Positions 7,291 through 15,477 of a stretch of DNA of 25,154 nucleotides are shown in pieces; position 1 is the first letter of the stretch; each line of letters starts with the position of its first letter. This stretch comes from an uncultured Collinsella sp. Its GTDB lineage: Bacteria; Actinomycetota; Coriobacteriia; Coriobacteriales; Coriobacteriaceae. Below the pieces are notes generated by a model. It did no database searches. It saw only the letters and a program-made list of their open reading frames with translations, and was not told the origin of the DNA. The position numbers were made by a program, and so were the translations under genes. The stretch is from assembly GCA_900547025.1 (NCBI GenBank), contig UREZ01000020.1, positions 1-25,154 on the forward strand. The letters run 5' to 3'.

Positions 7291-7404
7291 ATGAAGGTAC
7301 GTCCTTCGGTCAAGAAGATGTGCGATAAGTGCAAAATCATTAGGCGCCATGGCAAGGTCCTCGTCATTTGCGAGAACCCCCGTCATAAGCAGCGTCAGGG
7401 TTAA
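7291..7404 (+). CDS. rpmJ: 50S ribosomal protein L36, zinc-binding form
   Basis: L36 is the smallest ribosomal protein. Translation from ATG 7291 gives 37 residues beginning MKVRPSVKKMCDKCK and ending HKQRQG. The zinc ligands C11, C14, C27 and H32 are all present, so this is the C+ form, not the zinc-free paralogue. GAAAGGAAG lies just upstream. It has its usual place between infA and rpsM. Confidence 0.96.
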   Translation: MKVRPSVKKMCDKCKIIRRHGKVLVICENPRHKQRQG

Positions 7405-7418
7405 GAGAGGAGACTACG

Positions 7419-7793
7419 TTGGCCCGTATTAATGGTGTCGACCTCCCGCGTGAGAAGCGCGTTGAGATCGGTCTGACCTACATTTACGGCATCGGCCGCA
7501 CCACTGCGACGAAGATTTGCGTCGAGTGCAACGTTAACGTGGATACGCGCGTTAAGGACCTCACCGAGGATGAGGTTAACGCCATCCGCGATTATATTGA
7601 CAAGAACCAGATCATGGTTGAGGGCGACCTCCGCCGTGAGCGCAACCAGAACGTCAAGCGCCTTATGGACATCGGCTGCAACCGCGGCCTTCGTCACCGC
7701 AAGGGCCTCCCGGTCCGCGGCCAGCGCACCCACACTAACGCTCGTACCCGCAAGGGCCCGAAGCGTCAGATCGGTGCTAAGAAGAAGAAATAA
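7419..7793 (+). CDS. rpsM: 30S ribosomal protein S13
   Basis: S13 sits in the head of the small subunit and contacts P-site tRNA and the B1 intersubunit bridges. The 124-residue product has ARINGVDLPREKRVEIGLTY, the helix-two-turns-helix region with IYGIGRTTATKIC, and the basic tail with RGLRHRKGLPVRGQRTHTN. The start is TTG at 7419; GAGAGGAGA lies immediately upstream and the resulting N-terminus matches the family, so the rare start codon is well supported. Confidence 0.97.
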   Translation: MARINGVDLPREKRVEIGLTYIYGIGRTTATKICVECNVNVDTRVKDLTEDEVNAIRDYIDKNQIMVEGDLRRERNQNVKRLMDIGCNRGLRHRKGLPVRGQRTHTNARTRKGPKRQIGAKKKK

Positions 7794-7807
7794 GGAGCGC
7801 TAGATAG

Positions 7808-8212
7808 ATGGCTACTGCTAAGAAGAACGTTCGCGCTGCCCGTCTGAAGCGCGCGGACCGTAAGAACATTTCCGTGGGCCAGGCTCACATTCGTTCTACG
7901 TTCAACAACACGATCGTTTCGATCACCGATCCCCAGGGCAACGTCATTTCCTGGAAGTCGGCTGGCCAGGTGGGCTTCAAGGGCTCCCGTAAGTCCACGC
8001 CGTTCGCTGCCCAGATGGCTGCCGAGGCTGCTGCCAAGCAGGCCATGGAGCACGGTATGAAGAAGGTTTCCGTCTTCGTCAAGGGCCCCGGCTCCGGTCG
8101 TGAGACCGCCATCCGCTCCCTCCAGGCTGCTGGCCTCGAGGTCTCGAGCATCCAGGACAAGACCCCCATCCCGCACAACGGCTGCCGCCCCAAGAAGCGT
8201 CGCCGCGTGTAA
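7808..8212 (+). CDS. rpsK: 30S ribosomal protein S11
   Basis: S11 lines the platform of the small subunit near the mRNA exit. The 134-residue product has the basic N-terminus, then AHIRSTFNNTIVSITDPQGN, the KGSRKSTPFAAQMAAE segment, GPGSGRETAIRSLQAAGLE, and the invariant C-terminus PHNGCRPKKRRRV. ATG 7808 follows AAGGAG by about 10 bases. It lies 14 bases after rpsM. Confidence 0.97.
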   Translation: MATAKKNVRAARLKRADRKNISVGQAHIRSTFNNTIVSITDPQGNVISWKSAGQVGFKGSRKSTPFAAQMAAEAAAKQAMEHGMKKVSVFVKGPGSGRETAIRSLQAAGLEVSSIQDKTPIPHNGCRPKKRRRV

Positions 8213-8231
8213 CTGAAAGGATCGTATCAAT

Positions 8232-8828
8232 ATGGCAATCGACAGGACTCCTGTTCTTAAGCGCTGCCGTCAGCTCGGGATCGATCCCGCTGAGCTCGGT
8301 TATAGCAGCAAGAAGGAATCTATCCGTCAGCCCAAGCGCCGTCGCAAGGAATCTGAGTACGGCATGCAGCTGCGCGAGAAGCAGAAGGTCAAGTTCATCT
8401 ATGGCGTTCTGGAGAAGCAGTTCCACGGCTACTTCAACAAGGCCCGTAAGATGAACGGCGTCACCGGTGAGAACCTCATGATCATCCTTGAGTCTCGCCT
8501 CGACAACGTCGTCTTCCGTCTTGGCTTCGCCCGCACCCGCAAAGAGGCTCGTCAGTCCGTCCGTCACGGTCACTTCACCGTGAACGGCAAGCGCGTGGAC
8601 ATCCCGTCCTACCGCGTCAAGGCCGGCGACGTCGTCGCTGTCGGCGAGAAGTTCCGTGACCTCCTCCCCATCAAGGAGGCCCTGATTTCCTCCGAGCGTT
8701 TCGAGGTCCCTGGCTGGCTCGAGGTCGATATCGAGAAGCTGTCTGGTAACGTGCTCGCTCTGCCGACGCGTGAGCAGATCAGCGGTGATATCAACGAGCA
8801 GCTCATCGTCGAGCTCTACTCTAAGTAG
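8232..8828 (+). CDS. rpsD: 30S ribosomal protein S4
   Basis: S4 nucleates assembly of the 16S rRNA 5' domain and in several bacteria represses the alpha operon. The 198-residue product contains an N-terminal domain and a clear S4 RNA-binding domain (ESRLDNVVFRLGFARTRKEA to VAVGEKFRD). The N-terminal region has only one cysteine, C12, so it is the form without the four-cysteine zinc knuckle. ATG 8232 follows GAAAGGA. It sits between rpsK and rpoA as in the classical alpha operon. Confidence 0.97.
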   Translation: MAIDRTPVLKRCRQLGIDPAELGYSSKKESIRQPKRRRKESEYGMQLREKQKVKFIYGVLEKQFHGYFNKARKMNGVTGENLMIILESRLDNVVFRLGFARTRKEARQSVRHGHFTVNGKRVDIPSYRVKAGDVVAVGEKFRDLLPIKEALISSERFEVPGWLEVDIEKLSGNVLALPTREQISGDINEQLIVELYSK

Positions 8829-8860
8829 TCCATCCGGGCTGCTGAGGCTGGAGGTAATAC

Positions 8861-9802
8861 ATGTCAGAATTCATTAGGCCTCAGGTTCAGGTCGAAGAGA
8901 TTAACGAGACGTCTGCTCGTGTCTCCGTTGAGCCGCTCGAGCGTGGCTACGGCGATACGCTGGGTAACTCCCTTCGTCGCGTTCTTCTGTCCTCGCTCGA
9001 GGGTGCAGCCGTCGAGGCTATTCAGATCGATGGCGCGCAGCACGAGTTCATGACCATCCCTAACATGGTCGAGGATGTCACCGACATCGTCCTGAATGTC
9101 AAGGGTCTTGTCTTCAGGGCTCTCGGCACGACCGACGAGGCGACCGCCACCATTTCGGTTGACGGCCCCTGCGAGGTCACCGGTGCGGACTTCTTTATTC
9201 CGTCCGAGTTTGAGCTGGTCAACCCCGAGCAGCACATCGCTACGCTCACCGAGGGTGGCCATCTCACCATGAGCATGCGCATCGGCTATGGCCGCGGCTA
9301 TGTCTCTGGCGAGGCTAACAAGCGCGACAACGATCCCATCGGTGTGATTCACGTCGACTCGCTGTACTCGCCGGTGTCCCGTTGCGCCAAGCTCGTTGAG
9401 GCTTGCCGTGTCGGTCAGCATACCGACTACGACCGCCTTGTCCTCGAGATCGAGACCAACGGCTCCATCGCTCCGCGCGACGCCGTGGTCCAGGCTGCCA
9501 ATATCATCAACCAGCATATGGCTGCCTTTATGAACCTTGCCGAGACCCCCGAGGTCGAGGAGGAGGCTTCGATCTTCGCTCCCGAGGTCACCAACGACAA
9601 CGCCGAGCTGGACAAGCAGATCGAGGATCTGGACCTTTCCGTCCGTTCCTACAACTGCCTTAAGCGCGCCAGCATTCACTCGGTCCGTCAGCTCGTTGAG
9701 TTCTCGGAGAACGATCTGCTCAACATCCGTAACTTCGGTGTTAAGTCGATCGAGGAAGTGAAGGACAAGCTTGAGTCCATGGGCCTGAGCCTGAAGGCTT
9801 AA
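8861..9802 (+). CDS. rpoA: DNA-directed RNA polymerase subunit alpha
   Basis: Alpha starts assembly of RNA polymerase and contacts activators and UP elements. The 313-residue product has the N-terminal dimerisation domain, including PLERGYGDTLGNSLRRVLLS and GAAVEAIQIDGAQHEF, then an acidic linker near residues 228-250, and a C-terminal domain with LSVRSYNCLKRASIHSV and NLLNIRNFGVKS-like helices. GGAGG lies upstream of ATG 8861. Length and domain order are normal for the family. Confidence 0.98.
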   Translation: MSEFIRPQVQVEEINETSARVSVEPLERGYGDTLGNSLRRVLLSSLEGAAVEAIQIDGAQHEFMTIPNMVEDVTDIVLNVKGLVFRALGTTDEATATISVDGPCEVTGADFFIPSEFELVNPEQHIATLTEGGHLTMSMRIGYGRGYVSGEANKRDNDPIGVIHVDSLYSPVSRCAKLVEACRVGQHTDYDRLVLEIETNGSIAPRDAVVQAANIINQHMAAFMNLAETPEVEEEASIFAPEVTNDNAELDKQIEDLDLSVRSYNCLKRASIHSVRQLVEFSENDLLNIRNFGVKSIEEVKDKLESMGLSLKA

Positions 9803-9832
9803 TGCTTCGCATATTTGAGGAGAAACTAGACC

Positions 9833-10300
9833 ATGCGTCACAACGTTAAGAAGGGCCTGAAGCTCGGCACCGATGCGAGCCACACCAAGGCCATGAAGAA
9901 GAGCCTTGCTAAGGCCCTCTTCGAGAACGACCGCATCAAGACCACCGAGACCCGCGCTAAGGCGCTGCGTTCGGTCGTCGACCCGATCATCACTTGGGCC
10001 AAGAAGGGCGACCTGCACTCTCGTCGTCTGGCTATCGCCAAGCTCGGCGATAAGCAGCTCGTTGCCGAGATCTTCGACAAGGCTGCCCAGGGCATGTGGC
10101 AGGACCGCAACGGCGGTTACACCCGCATCATGAAGCTCGGTAACCGTAAGGGCGACAACGCTCCCATCGTTATCATGGAGCTCGTCACCGAGCCTTGCAC
10201 GCCTAAGGCCAAGAAGGCTGCTCCGGCCCCTAAGAAGGCCGCTGCTCCCAAGAAGGTCGAGGCTGTCGAGGAGGCTCCTGCTGAGGAGGCCGCTGAGTAG
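9833..10300 (+). CDS. rplQ: 50S ribosomal protein L17 with Ala/Lys/Glu-rich tail
   Basis: L17 lies near the exit tunnel on the large subunit. Residues 1-120 are a complete L17: RHNVKKGLKLGTDASHTKAM, ENDRIKTTETRAKALRSVVD, and GYTRIMKLGNRKGDNAP. Residues 121-155 form a low-complexity tail that shifts from Lys/Ala/Pro-rich to Glu/Ala-rich; comparable tails occur on L17 of many actinobacteria. ATG 9833 follows GAGGAGAAA. It is the last gene of the unit and is followed at once by a strong terminator. Confidence 0.97.
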   Translation: MRHNVKKGLKLGTDASHTKAMKKSLAKALFENDRIKTTETRAKALRSVVDPIITWAKKGDLHSRRLAIAKLGDKQLVAEIFDKAAQGMWQDRNGGYTRIMKLGNRKGDNAPIVIMELVTEPCTPKAKKAAPAPKKAAAPKKVEAVEEAPAEEAAE

Positions 10301-10326
10301 ACATTCCGTCTGCATAGGCTATATTC

Positions 10327-10357
10327 GAGGGGTACGTTCGCGTACCCCTCTTTTTTT
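10327..10357 (+). terminator. intrinsic terminator of the alpha operon
   Basis: GAGGGGTACG (10327-10336) pairs perfectly with CGTACCCCTC (10341-10350) around a TTCG tetraloop, followed by seven T (10351-10357). It lies 26 bases after the rplQ stop codon. Confidence 0.95.
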
Positions 10358-10392
10358 GTCGCGATACCGTTACTTGTTTGTTGGGAGCGCCC

Positions 10393-11217
10393 ATGACTGC
10401 GCCGTCTGATTTCAATTCGATTTCCGAGCTTGACGCCACGCTCGTATTTCGCGTGGCCTATGATGGCTCGTCGTATAGCGGATTTGCCGAGCAGCCGGGA
10501 CAGACGACGGTTGCGGGTGAGCTGCGTCGAGCCATCGAGACGCTGCTTCGCCGTCCGATCGATCTGACGTGCGCAGGTCGTACCGATGCCGGCGTGCATG
10601 CCGTGGCACAGTATATCAGCGTGCCCGTAACGGACGCTGAGCCCGCCCTTACGCGCCGTAGGTGGCTGCGGGCTATGGATGCCCTGCTGCCTAAAGATAT
10701 CGCCATAAACGAGGTCTACAGGGCCCGTAAGGGCTTTTCTGCACGCTTTGACGCGCGTTCCCGTACGTATACGTACCGTATTGCCGATCGCGATGCGCGC
10801 CCCGTGCTGTCCCGTGGTGCCGTGTGGTGGCATCGCTATCCCTTGGACGTCGAGGCCATGTCTGCGGCCTGTCCCGCGCTTTTGGGTGAGCAGGACTTTA
10901 AGAGCTTTTGCAAGGTCGCCTCTGCCGTGGGCAAACCTACGCATCGCTGCGTGATGCGTGCCGAGTTTGGCCATGAGGTTGCGTTTGGCGAGGACATCCT
11001 GACGTTTACCATCGAGGGCAATGCGTTTCTGCATTCGATGGTCCGCACGATCGTGGGCACGCTTGTCGAGATTGGCATGCATCGCCGTAAACCCGAGTGG
11101 ATGCGCGAGGTCATCGATGCTTGCGACCGTACCGCTGCGGGCCCCACGGCTCCTGCCTGCGGCCTTACGTTTATGGGCGTGGATTACGATCCCGTCGAGC
11201 TTGTCGTGCTCGACTAG
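10393..11217 (+). CDS. truA: tRNA pseudouridine(38-40) synthase TruA
   Basis: TruA converts uridines 38-40 of the tRNA anticodon arm to pseudouridine. The 274-residue product has the family start VAYDGSSYSGFAEQPGQTTV, the catalytic aspartate D65 in CAGRTDAGVHA, an RTYTYRI strand (residues around 122-128), and the C-terminal HSMVRTIVGTLVEIG motif. ATG 10393 has GGGAG 5 bases upstream; an in-frame TTG at 10378 lacks such a site. It often follows rplQ in Gram-positive genomes, here without the ECF transporter genes that can lie between them. The start lies 36 bases after the terminator T run, so any separate promoter must overlap the terminator. Confidence 0.95.
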   Translation: MTAPSDFNSISELDATLVFRVAYDGSSYSGFAEQPGQTTVAGELRRAIETLLRRPIDLTCAGRTDAGVHAVAQYISVPVTDAEPALTRRRWLRAMDALLPKDIAINEVYRARKGFSARFDARSRTYTYRIADRDARPVLSRGAVWWHRYPLDVEAMSAACPALLGEQDFKSFCKVASAVGKPTHRCVMRAEFGHEVAFGEDILTFTIEGNAFLHSMVRTIVGTLVEIGMHRRKPEWMREVIDACDRTAAGPTAPACGLTFMGVDYDPVELVVLD

Positions 11218-11377
11218 GGGGGGCTCGACGCGTCGTGCGTCGACACCCGTCATCTGTGGGCTGCGCGTGTGCAACATCTGTTCTTGGCGTGCAATACAAC
11301 CGGTGTCTCATTGCTTTTATTGCCGGGGTGTACCATGAACCACGATTTGATTCATTGCTGTCGAGAGGACGGATAAC

Positions 11378-12418
11378 TTGGTTCGACGTGGCTCGCATCC
11401 GCGACTTTCGGTGATCCTTGTGGTAGAAGGTTCGCCCAGCTATGCGATGCGTGCGCTCGAGAGTATCCAGAACCAAGACCTCTACGATTTGCAGATTGTC
11501 GTTGTCTGCCGCGATGCTGCGCCCGGTGTGCGCCATTCGCTTCAGGTTGCTGCCGACAGGGACATCCATATTGATTTGATTGACGTCGAGGACGCGAAGC
11601 GCGGCGCTTGTCTTCGTGCCGGTTTTGATGCCTCGCGCGGCTCTCAAATCATCGCCATGAACGCCGATGAGTGGTTTGCTCCGCAGGCCCTTTCCAAGAT
11701 GGTCGATATCGCGTGCGATACTACGGCAGACATAGTGCTCCCCACGGTGTCGCTCGACCGCTATGATGCACATCGAGAGCGCCATTCGCGCGTCTTGGAT
11801 GCTGCTCATATTTCCATCGATAGCAAATCCTCGATGGTGACCGGGCTGCCCCAGTTGATTTTAGGCGGCCTAGTCGCTCAGACCTCTGGCGTGATGTACA
11901 GCCGCTCGCTGTTTGAGGCATGCCTTTTGTGCGACAAGGTGTTTCGCACAGTTGGGTTTATGGCGTGCGCGCTCTCGCGGGCGCAGTGCGTCTCCGGCTG
12001 CGGCGACGCTTGTTTCCACGTCACGGCACCTAAGCTTACAGATGCCTTTGATCCCACCATGTATGCCAAGGTATCCGATGACATCCGAGCGCTCGACGAG
12101 CTTGCGGACTCACTCTCGGAAGCAGATAGCGGTGGTCGGCTCAAGCTGGCAAGCCAAAAGTTCTACTTTGCCGGACTGGTCGCCTGCATCGAGAATTTGT
12201 GTCTGAGCCCGCATGGGGTGTCGTCAATCGAGCGTTCCGCCCGCATGCGTGATATGCTCGATGCGCCTCGAACCCGTCAGATGGTCGCCGCGCTCAAGGA
12301 CAACCATCGGGGACTCGGTCTGTTGTTTGGGCCGATCGCCAGCGCCAAACCCGCGCGCTGCGTGATGTGTACGCATCTGGCTGCTTTTCTTAACCGGACG
12401 GGCGCAAAAACCGCCTAA
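11378..12418 (+). CDS. glycosyltransferase family 2-like protein with altered DxD site
   Basis: The N-terminal part looks like a GT-A nucleotide-sugar domain: a first strand LSVILVVEG (10-18), a helix with SYAMRALESIQNQDLYDLQIVVV, and a strand with IIAMNADEWFAPQAL where the metal-binding DxD should be. Here that site reads N95-A96-D97, so the first acidic residue is replaced. The rest (about 110-346) has no clear signature; several cysteines cluster at 181-206. No membrane segment is evident. The start is TTG at 11378, after GAGAGGAC; no better start is visible. It could be an active transferase acting on an envelope polymer or an inactive relative. The family is moderately certain, the substrate unknown. 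Confidence 0.65.
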   Translation: MVRRGSHPRLSVILVVEGSPSYAMRALESIQNQDLYDLQIVVVCRDAAPGVRHSLQVAADRDIHIDLIDVEDAKRGACLRAGFDASRGSQIIAMNADEWFAPQALSKMVDIACDTTADIVLPTVSLDRYDAHRERHSRVLDAAHISIDSKSSMVTGLPQLILGGLVAQTSGVMYSRSLFEACLLCDKVFRTVGFMACALSRAQCVSGCGDACFHVTAPKLTDAFDPTMYAKVSDDIRALDELADSLSEADSGGRLKLASQKFYFAGLVACIENLCLSPHGVSSIERSARMRDMLDAPRTRQMVAALKDNHRGLGLLFGPIASAKPARCVMCTHLAAFLNRTGAKTA

Positions 12419-12502
12419 ACGGCTCATTACGAAACAAACTTGCATAGAATTGTTTCGAAATGCGTTCTTATACACAAAAGCCTTCAAATAGCGTTAAACT
12501 AT

Positions 12503-12517
12503 TCAATCACTGATTGA
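12503..12517. promoter_or_regulatory. candidate operator upstream of argR
   Basis: TCAATCA and TGATTGA flank a single C, a perfect 15-base dyad ending 33 bases before the argR ATG. A possible -10 (TAAACT, 12495-12500) sits just upstream, so a protein bound here would cover the transcription start. The arms do not fit the usual ARG box (TGAAT/ATTCA order), so the binding protein is uncertain. Confidence 0.4.
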
Positions 12518-12550
12518 TTGTCTCCGCCATCTTTTGGAGAGAGGGTTTGT

Positions 12551-12988
12551 ATGGCTAAAAAACGCAATGGGCGCCAGGATGCCATTAGAGATATTGTGCG
12601 CAATAAGGACGTCCGCACGCAGCGCGTGCTGGTCGATGAGCTCCGCGCTATGGGCTTTGATTGCACGCAGGCGACTGTCTCTCGCGATATTGCCGATATG
12701 GGGTTGCGTAAGCTCCCTGAGGGCATCTATGTTCTGGCAGAGGACCTGCACCTGCAGCGTATGGTTTCCGAGCTCGTAACGGGCGTTCTGCGCACCGATA
12801 ATCTGGTTATGATCAAGGCTCAGCCTGGCACGGCTTCCGGCATCGCCGCCGCCGTTGATGCGGCAGAGCTGCCCGATGTGCTTGGCTCGCTTGCCGGCAA
12901 CGATACGATTTTGGTTATTGCCCAGACGGCCGAGGACGGCGAGCGTCTTGAGGCGCTGATCAATAAGCTGAGCAATTCTCGCAAGTAG
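12551..12988 (+). CDS. argR: arginine repressor ArgR
   Basis: ArgR is a hexameric regulator that binds operators of arginine genes when loaded with arginine. The 145-residue product has an N-terminal winged helix-turn-helix (RVLVDELRAMGFDCTQATVS, with recognition residues S44 and R45) and a C-terminal oligomerisation and arginine-binding domain with QPGTASGIAAAVDAA (91-105) and AGNDTILVI. ATG 12551 has GAGAGAGGG 6 bases upstream. No arginine biosynthesis gene is nearby, so it acts in trans. It is a single gene unit with its own terminator. Confidence 0.93.
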   Translation: MAKKRNGRQDAIRDIVRNKDVRTQRVLVDELRAMGFDCTQATVSRDIADMGLRKLPEGIYVLAEDLHLQRMVSELVTGVLRTDNLVMIKAQPGTASGIAAAVDAAELPDVLGSLAGNDTILVIAQTAEDGERLEALINKLSNSRK

Positions 12989-13039
12989 GCGTGCGGGTCG
13001 TGCGCTCGGCACCGTGCGCGCTGACATAGTGGCTTGTAA

Positions 13040-13071
13040 GGGGTATCGACGTTGGTCGGTACCCCCTTTTT
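13040..13071 (+). terminator. intrinsic terminator of argR
   Basis: Bases 13040-13050 pair with 13055-13065 (11 pairs, one G-U) around a GTTG loop, followed by CTTTTT. It lies about 50 bases past the argR stop. Confidence 0.9.
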
Positions 13072-13112
13072 GTCTGCCGGTATAAAGATCGCCCATCAGG
13101 TCGCTTTAAACT

Positions 13113-13154
13113 AAAAAGGCCCCCGAGCAGTTTAATAAGCTGCTCGGGGGCCTT
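13113..13154 (-). terminator. intrinsic terminator of the penicillin-binding protein gene
   Basis: Bases 13116-13130 and 13140-13154 are perfect reverse complements (15 bp, very GC-rich) with a 9-base A/T-rich loop. Read on the minus strand, the stem is followed by a five-T run (A run at 13113-13117 on the plus strand). It lies 23 bases beyond the minus-strand stop codon. Confidence 0.93.
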
Positions 13155-13177
13155 GTTGCTTATGGCTGGATGAATTT

Positions 13178-15370
13178 CTAGCCGACCGTATCGTCAGGCG
13201 TGGGCGAGGGGTCGGGAGTGGGCGTAGGCGTAGGCGTGCCGCCATCGCCGCCGGTCGAACCACCAGTGGAGCCGCCCGTCGAGCCACCGGTGGTACCGGT
13301 GCCGCCGGTGGTGTCGCCGCCCGTGGTCTCGGTGGTCGTGGTCGTCGTTGTCGTTGTTGTGGTGGTTTCCTCTTCGTCCTCGTTCTCGTCCTTGTCGTCG
13401 TTCTCCGTCTTCTTGGTGTTGTTAGTGCCGTAGAACTTCCAGACGCTGTTGTTCTTGTACGTGGGGGCCGTTCCGGTCGCAAACTCCTCGCGCTCGGTGC
13501 CGGCAAGGACGGTGTTCATAAACCGCTTAAAGACGGGCAGGTTGGTGCTGTCGCCTAGCAGATCCGTGCCGTACTTTTGGATGGGGATCTCGCCTGCCGA
13601 ATAACCGGTCCACAGGGCACACGCCAACTGCGGGGTGTAGCCGCAGAACCACAGGTTGGTGGTGTTGTCGGTGGTGCCCGTCTTGCCGGCATAGGGCTGA
13701 TTGACGCTCAGGGCGCCGGCAGCACCCGTGCCGCTGCCCTGCATGACGCCGGACAGGACATCGGTGACCGCGGCGGCCTCGCCCTCGGTTAGCACCTGCT
13801 GAGGGTTATCGGTGTGCTGGTACAGGACCGATCCGGTACGCGAGTCGATCTCGGTAATGGCGATCGGCTGGCGGTATTTGCCTCCGTTGGCAAACGTCGC
13901 GTAGGCGGACGCCATCTCGAGCGGAGAGATCGAGCCGGTACCGAGCGTCATGACGGGAACGTCCTCGATATTGTCCTTGGCGGGATCGATACCGAGTTTT
14001 TTGACGAGAGAGATGATCTTGCTGTTGCCGACGGCCTCGGCCACCTGGATGTAGCCGGTGTTGGAGGAGTATGCCGTCGCCTGCTTGAGCGTGATGTTGC
14101 CATAGCTCTGTTTGTCGTAGTTTTGGACCTCGGTCGTGGTGCCCTTAGCCTTGAGCGGCGAGTTGCAGTTAAGGGTGACGTTGGGATTCATACCGTTTTG
14201 GATGGCGGTGGCGAGCGTAAAGGCCTTAAAGGTGGAACCGACGGGGCGCTTGGCCGTGGCGTGGTTCACGTGGTTCTCGTCGGCATTGTAGTCGTAGCCA
14301 CCCACCATGCACTTGATGTAGCCGGTCTTGGGGTCGACGACGACCATGCCCATGTCCAGGCCGTCGAGCGAGAGCGTGTCCAGCTGCTCGCGCACGGCAT
14401 TCTCAGCCACCTGCTGCATCGTGGGATCAATGGTGGTCTTGACGGTCAGGCCGCCCTTAAAGAGCACGTCAGTCGAGAACTCCTGCTCCAGCAGCTGCTT
14501 CACATAGGAGACAAAATAGGGCTGCGAGTACACGTCGACGCCGCTGCCCGAAATCTCGGTCACGTTAAGGGTGATGGGCTCGGCCTGTGCGGCATCGTGC
14601 TCTTCCTGCGTGATGTGGCCCAAGCGCAGCATGTTGTCGAGGACCTTATTGCGACGGGACAGCGCCAGGTCGGGATTGACCGTGGGGTCGTACTGCGAAG
14701 GCGAGTTGGGAAGGCCGATCAGCAGCGCGGCCTCGCTCAGGGTGAGGTCGGCGGCGCTCTTGGACAGATAGGTCTCGGCCGCGGCCTCGATGCCGTAGGC
14801 GCCGTGGCCGTAGTAGATGGTGTTGAGGTACATCATGAGGATCTCGTCTTTGGAGTACATATCCTCCATCTTGATGGCGATGTAGGCCTCGCGTACCTTA
14901 CGCTCGATGGTCGAGTCGAACTGCTCCTCCTGCAGGATGGTGTTGCGCACCAGCTGTTGGGTGATCGTCGAGGCTCCCTCGTGGCCGCCGCCGATGGTTG
15001 CCACCGCGGCACGCGCGATACCCCACAGGTCGATGCCGCCGTGCTCGTAGAAGCGCTCGTCCTCGACGTCGACGGTGCCCTGCAGCACGTACGGGGAAAC
15101 CTGGTCCTTGGTGATGGACTTGCGGTTTTGCGTGTAGAAGCTTGCGATCTTGTTGCCGTTGCAGTCGACGATCTCGGTGGGCTCGCTCACCAGATAGGCG
15201 TTGGCGTCGGTGTAGTCGGGCAGATCGGACAGCCAGCGGTTGACGTTGCCGACCATGCCGATGCCAAACGCTACGCCTGCAATCAGCAGAAAGCCCAAAA
15301 ACGAGAGCAAGATCATGGGCAGGGCATGCGTCTTTGAACGGCTGCGTCCCTGTCGTTGGCGAGGACCCAT
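13178..15370 (-). CDS. class A penicillin-binding protein (peptidoglycan glycosyltransferase/transpeptidase)
   Basis: This bifunctional enzyme polymerises and crosslinks peptidoglycan outside the membrane. The 730-residue product has a short basic cytosolic N-terminus, one membrane segment (about 18-40), and a GT51 domain with E103 in EDERFYEHGG and the GASTITQQLVRN motif (132-143). The transpeptidase domain has S379-T-F-K382, S435-S-N437 and K563-T-G. From about residue 653 the tail is low complexity: an acidic Asp/Glu patch, twelve Thr in a row, Thr/Gly repeats including three STGG units, then a TP-repeat end. ATG 15370 (minus strand) has GGAGGT 6-7 bases upstream, which rules out longer in-frame starts. 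It is transcribed alone, convergent with argR. It is PBP1A-like, but exact orthology is not settled. Confidence 0.95.
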   Translation of the reverse strand: MGPRQRQGRSRSKTHALPMILLSFLGFLLIAGVAFGIGMVGNVNRWLSDLPDYTDANAYLVSEPTEIVDCNGNKIASFYTQNRKSITKDQVSPYVLQGTVDVEDERFYEHGGIDLWGIARAAVATIGGGHEGASTITQQLVRNTILQEEQFDSTIERKVREAYIAIKMEDMYSKDEILMMYLNTIYYGHGAYGIEAAAETYLSKSAADLTLSEAALLIGLPNSPSQYDPTVNPDLALSRRNKVLDNMLRLGHITQEEHDAAQAEPITLNVTEISGSGVDVYSQPYFVSYVKQLLEQEFSTDVLFKGGLTVKTTIDPTMQQVAENAVREQLDTLSLDGLDMGMVVVDPKTGYIKCMVGGYDYNADENHVNHATAKRPVGSTFKAFTLATAIQNGMNPNVTLNCNSPLKAKGTTTEVQNYDKQSYGNITLKQATAYSSNTGYIQVAEAVGNSKIISLVKKLGIDPAKDNIEDVPVMTLGTGSISPLEMASAYATFANGGKYRQPIAITEIDSRTGSVLYQHTDNPQQVLTEGEAAAVTDVLSGVMQGSGTGAAGALSVNQPYAGKTGTTDNTTNLWFCGYTPQLACALWTGYSAGEIPIQKYGTDLLGDSTNLPVFKRFMNTVLAGTEREEFATGTAPTYKNNSVWKFYGTNNTKKTENDDKDENEDEEETTTTTTTTTTTTETTGGDTTGGTGTTGGSTGGSTGGSTGGDGGTPTPTPTPDPSPTPDDTVG

Positions 15371-15438
15371 ATATTGACCTCCAGGTATGTCGCGCCGGAC
15401 GGCGGATGTGCCGTCGGGGCAGGATGGACATAAGTTAT

Positions 15439-15477
15439 TACACGATAAACCAAACGGGGCGCGCGAGGCCTCGTGTA
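15439..15477. promoter_or_regulatory. inverted repeat in the divergent PBP/U32 promoter region
   Basis: TACACGA (15439-15445) and TCGTGTA (15471-15477) are perfect inverted repeats 25 bases apart. A 10-base palindrome, CGAGGCCTCG (15464-15473), overlaps the right arm. They lie in the 162-base spacer between two divergent genes, where both promoters must be; TATGCT (15476-15481) is a possible plus-strand -10. Role inferred from position. Confidence 0.35.

Noticed and set aside
12440..12465. GCAT...ATGC sequence as an ARG box before argR
   Set aside because: Only the outer four bases are symmetric; the core does not fit the ARG box pattern.
13130..13440. Microsatellite-like plus-strand sequence (GTC/GTG runs) as a CRISPR or tandem array
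   Set aside because: It is the complement of the Thr/Gly/Pro-rich tail of the PBP; repeats are in codon register and there are no spacers.
13814..15337. Open frame of about 500 codons on the plus strand inside the penicillin-binding protein gene
   Set aside because: It is the complement of a fully conserved class A PBP; composition (Gly/Val/Asp-rich, no domains) is that of an antisense frame.
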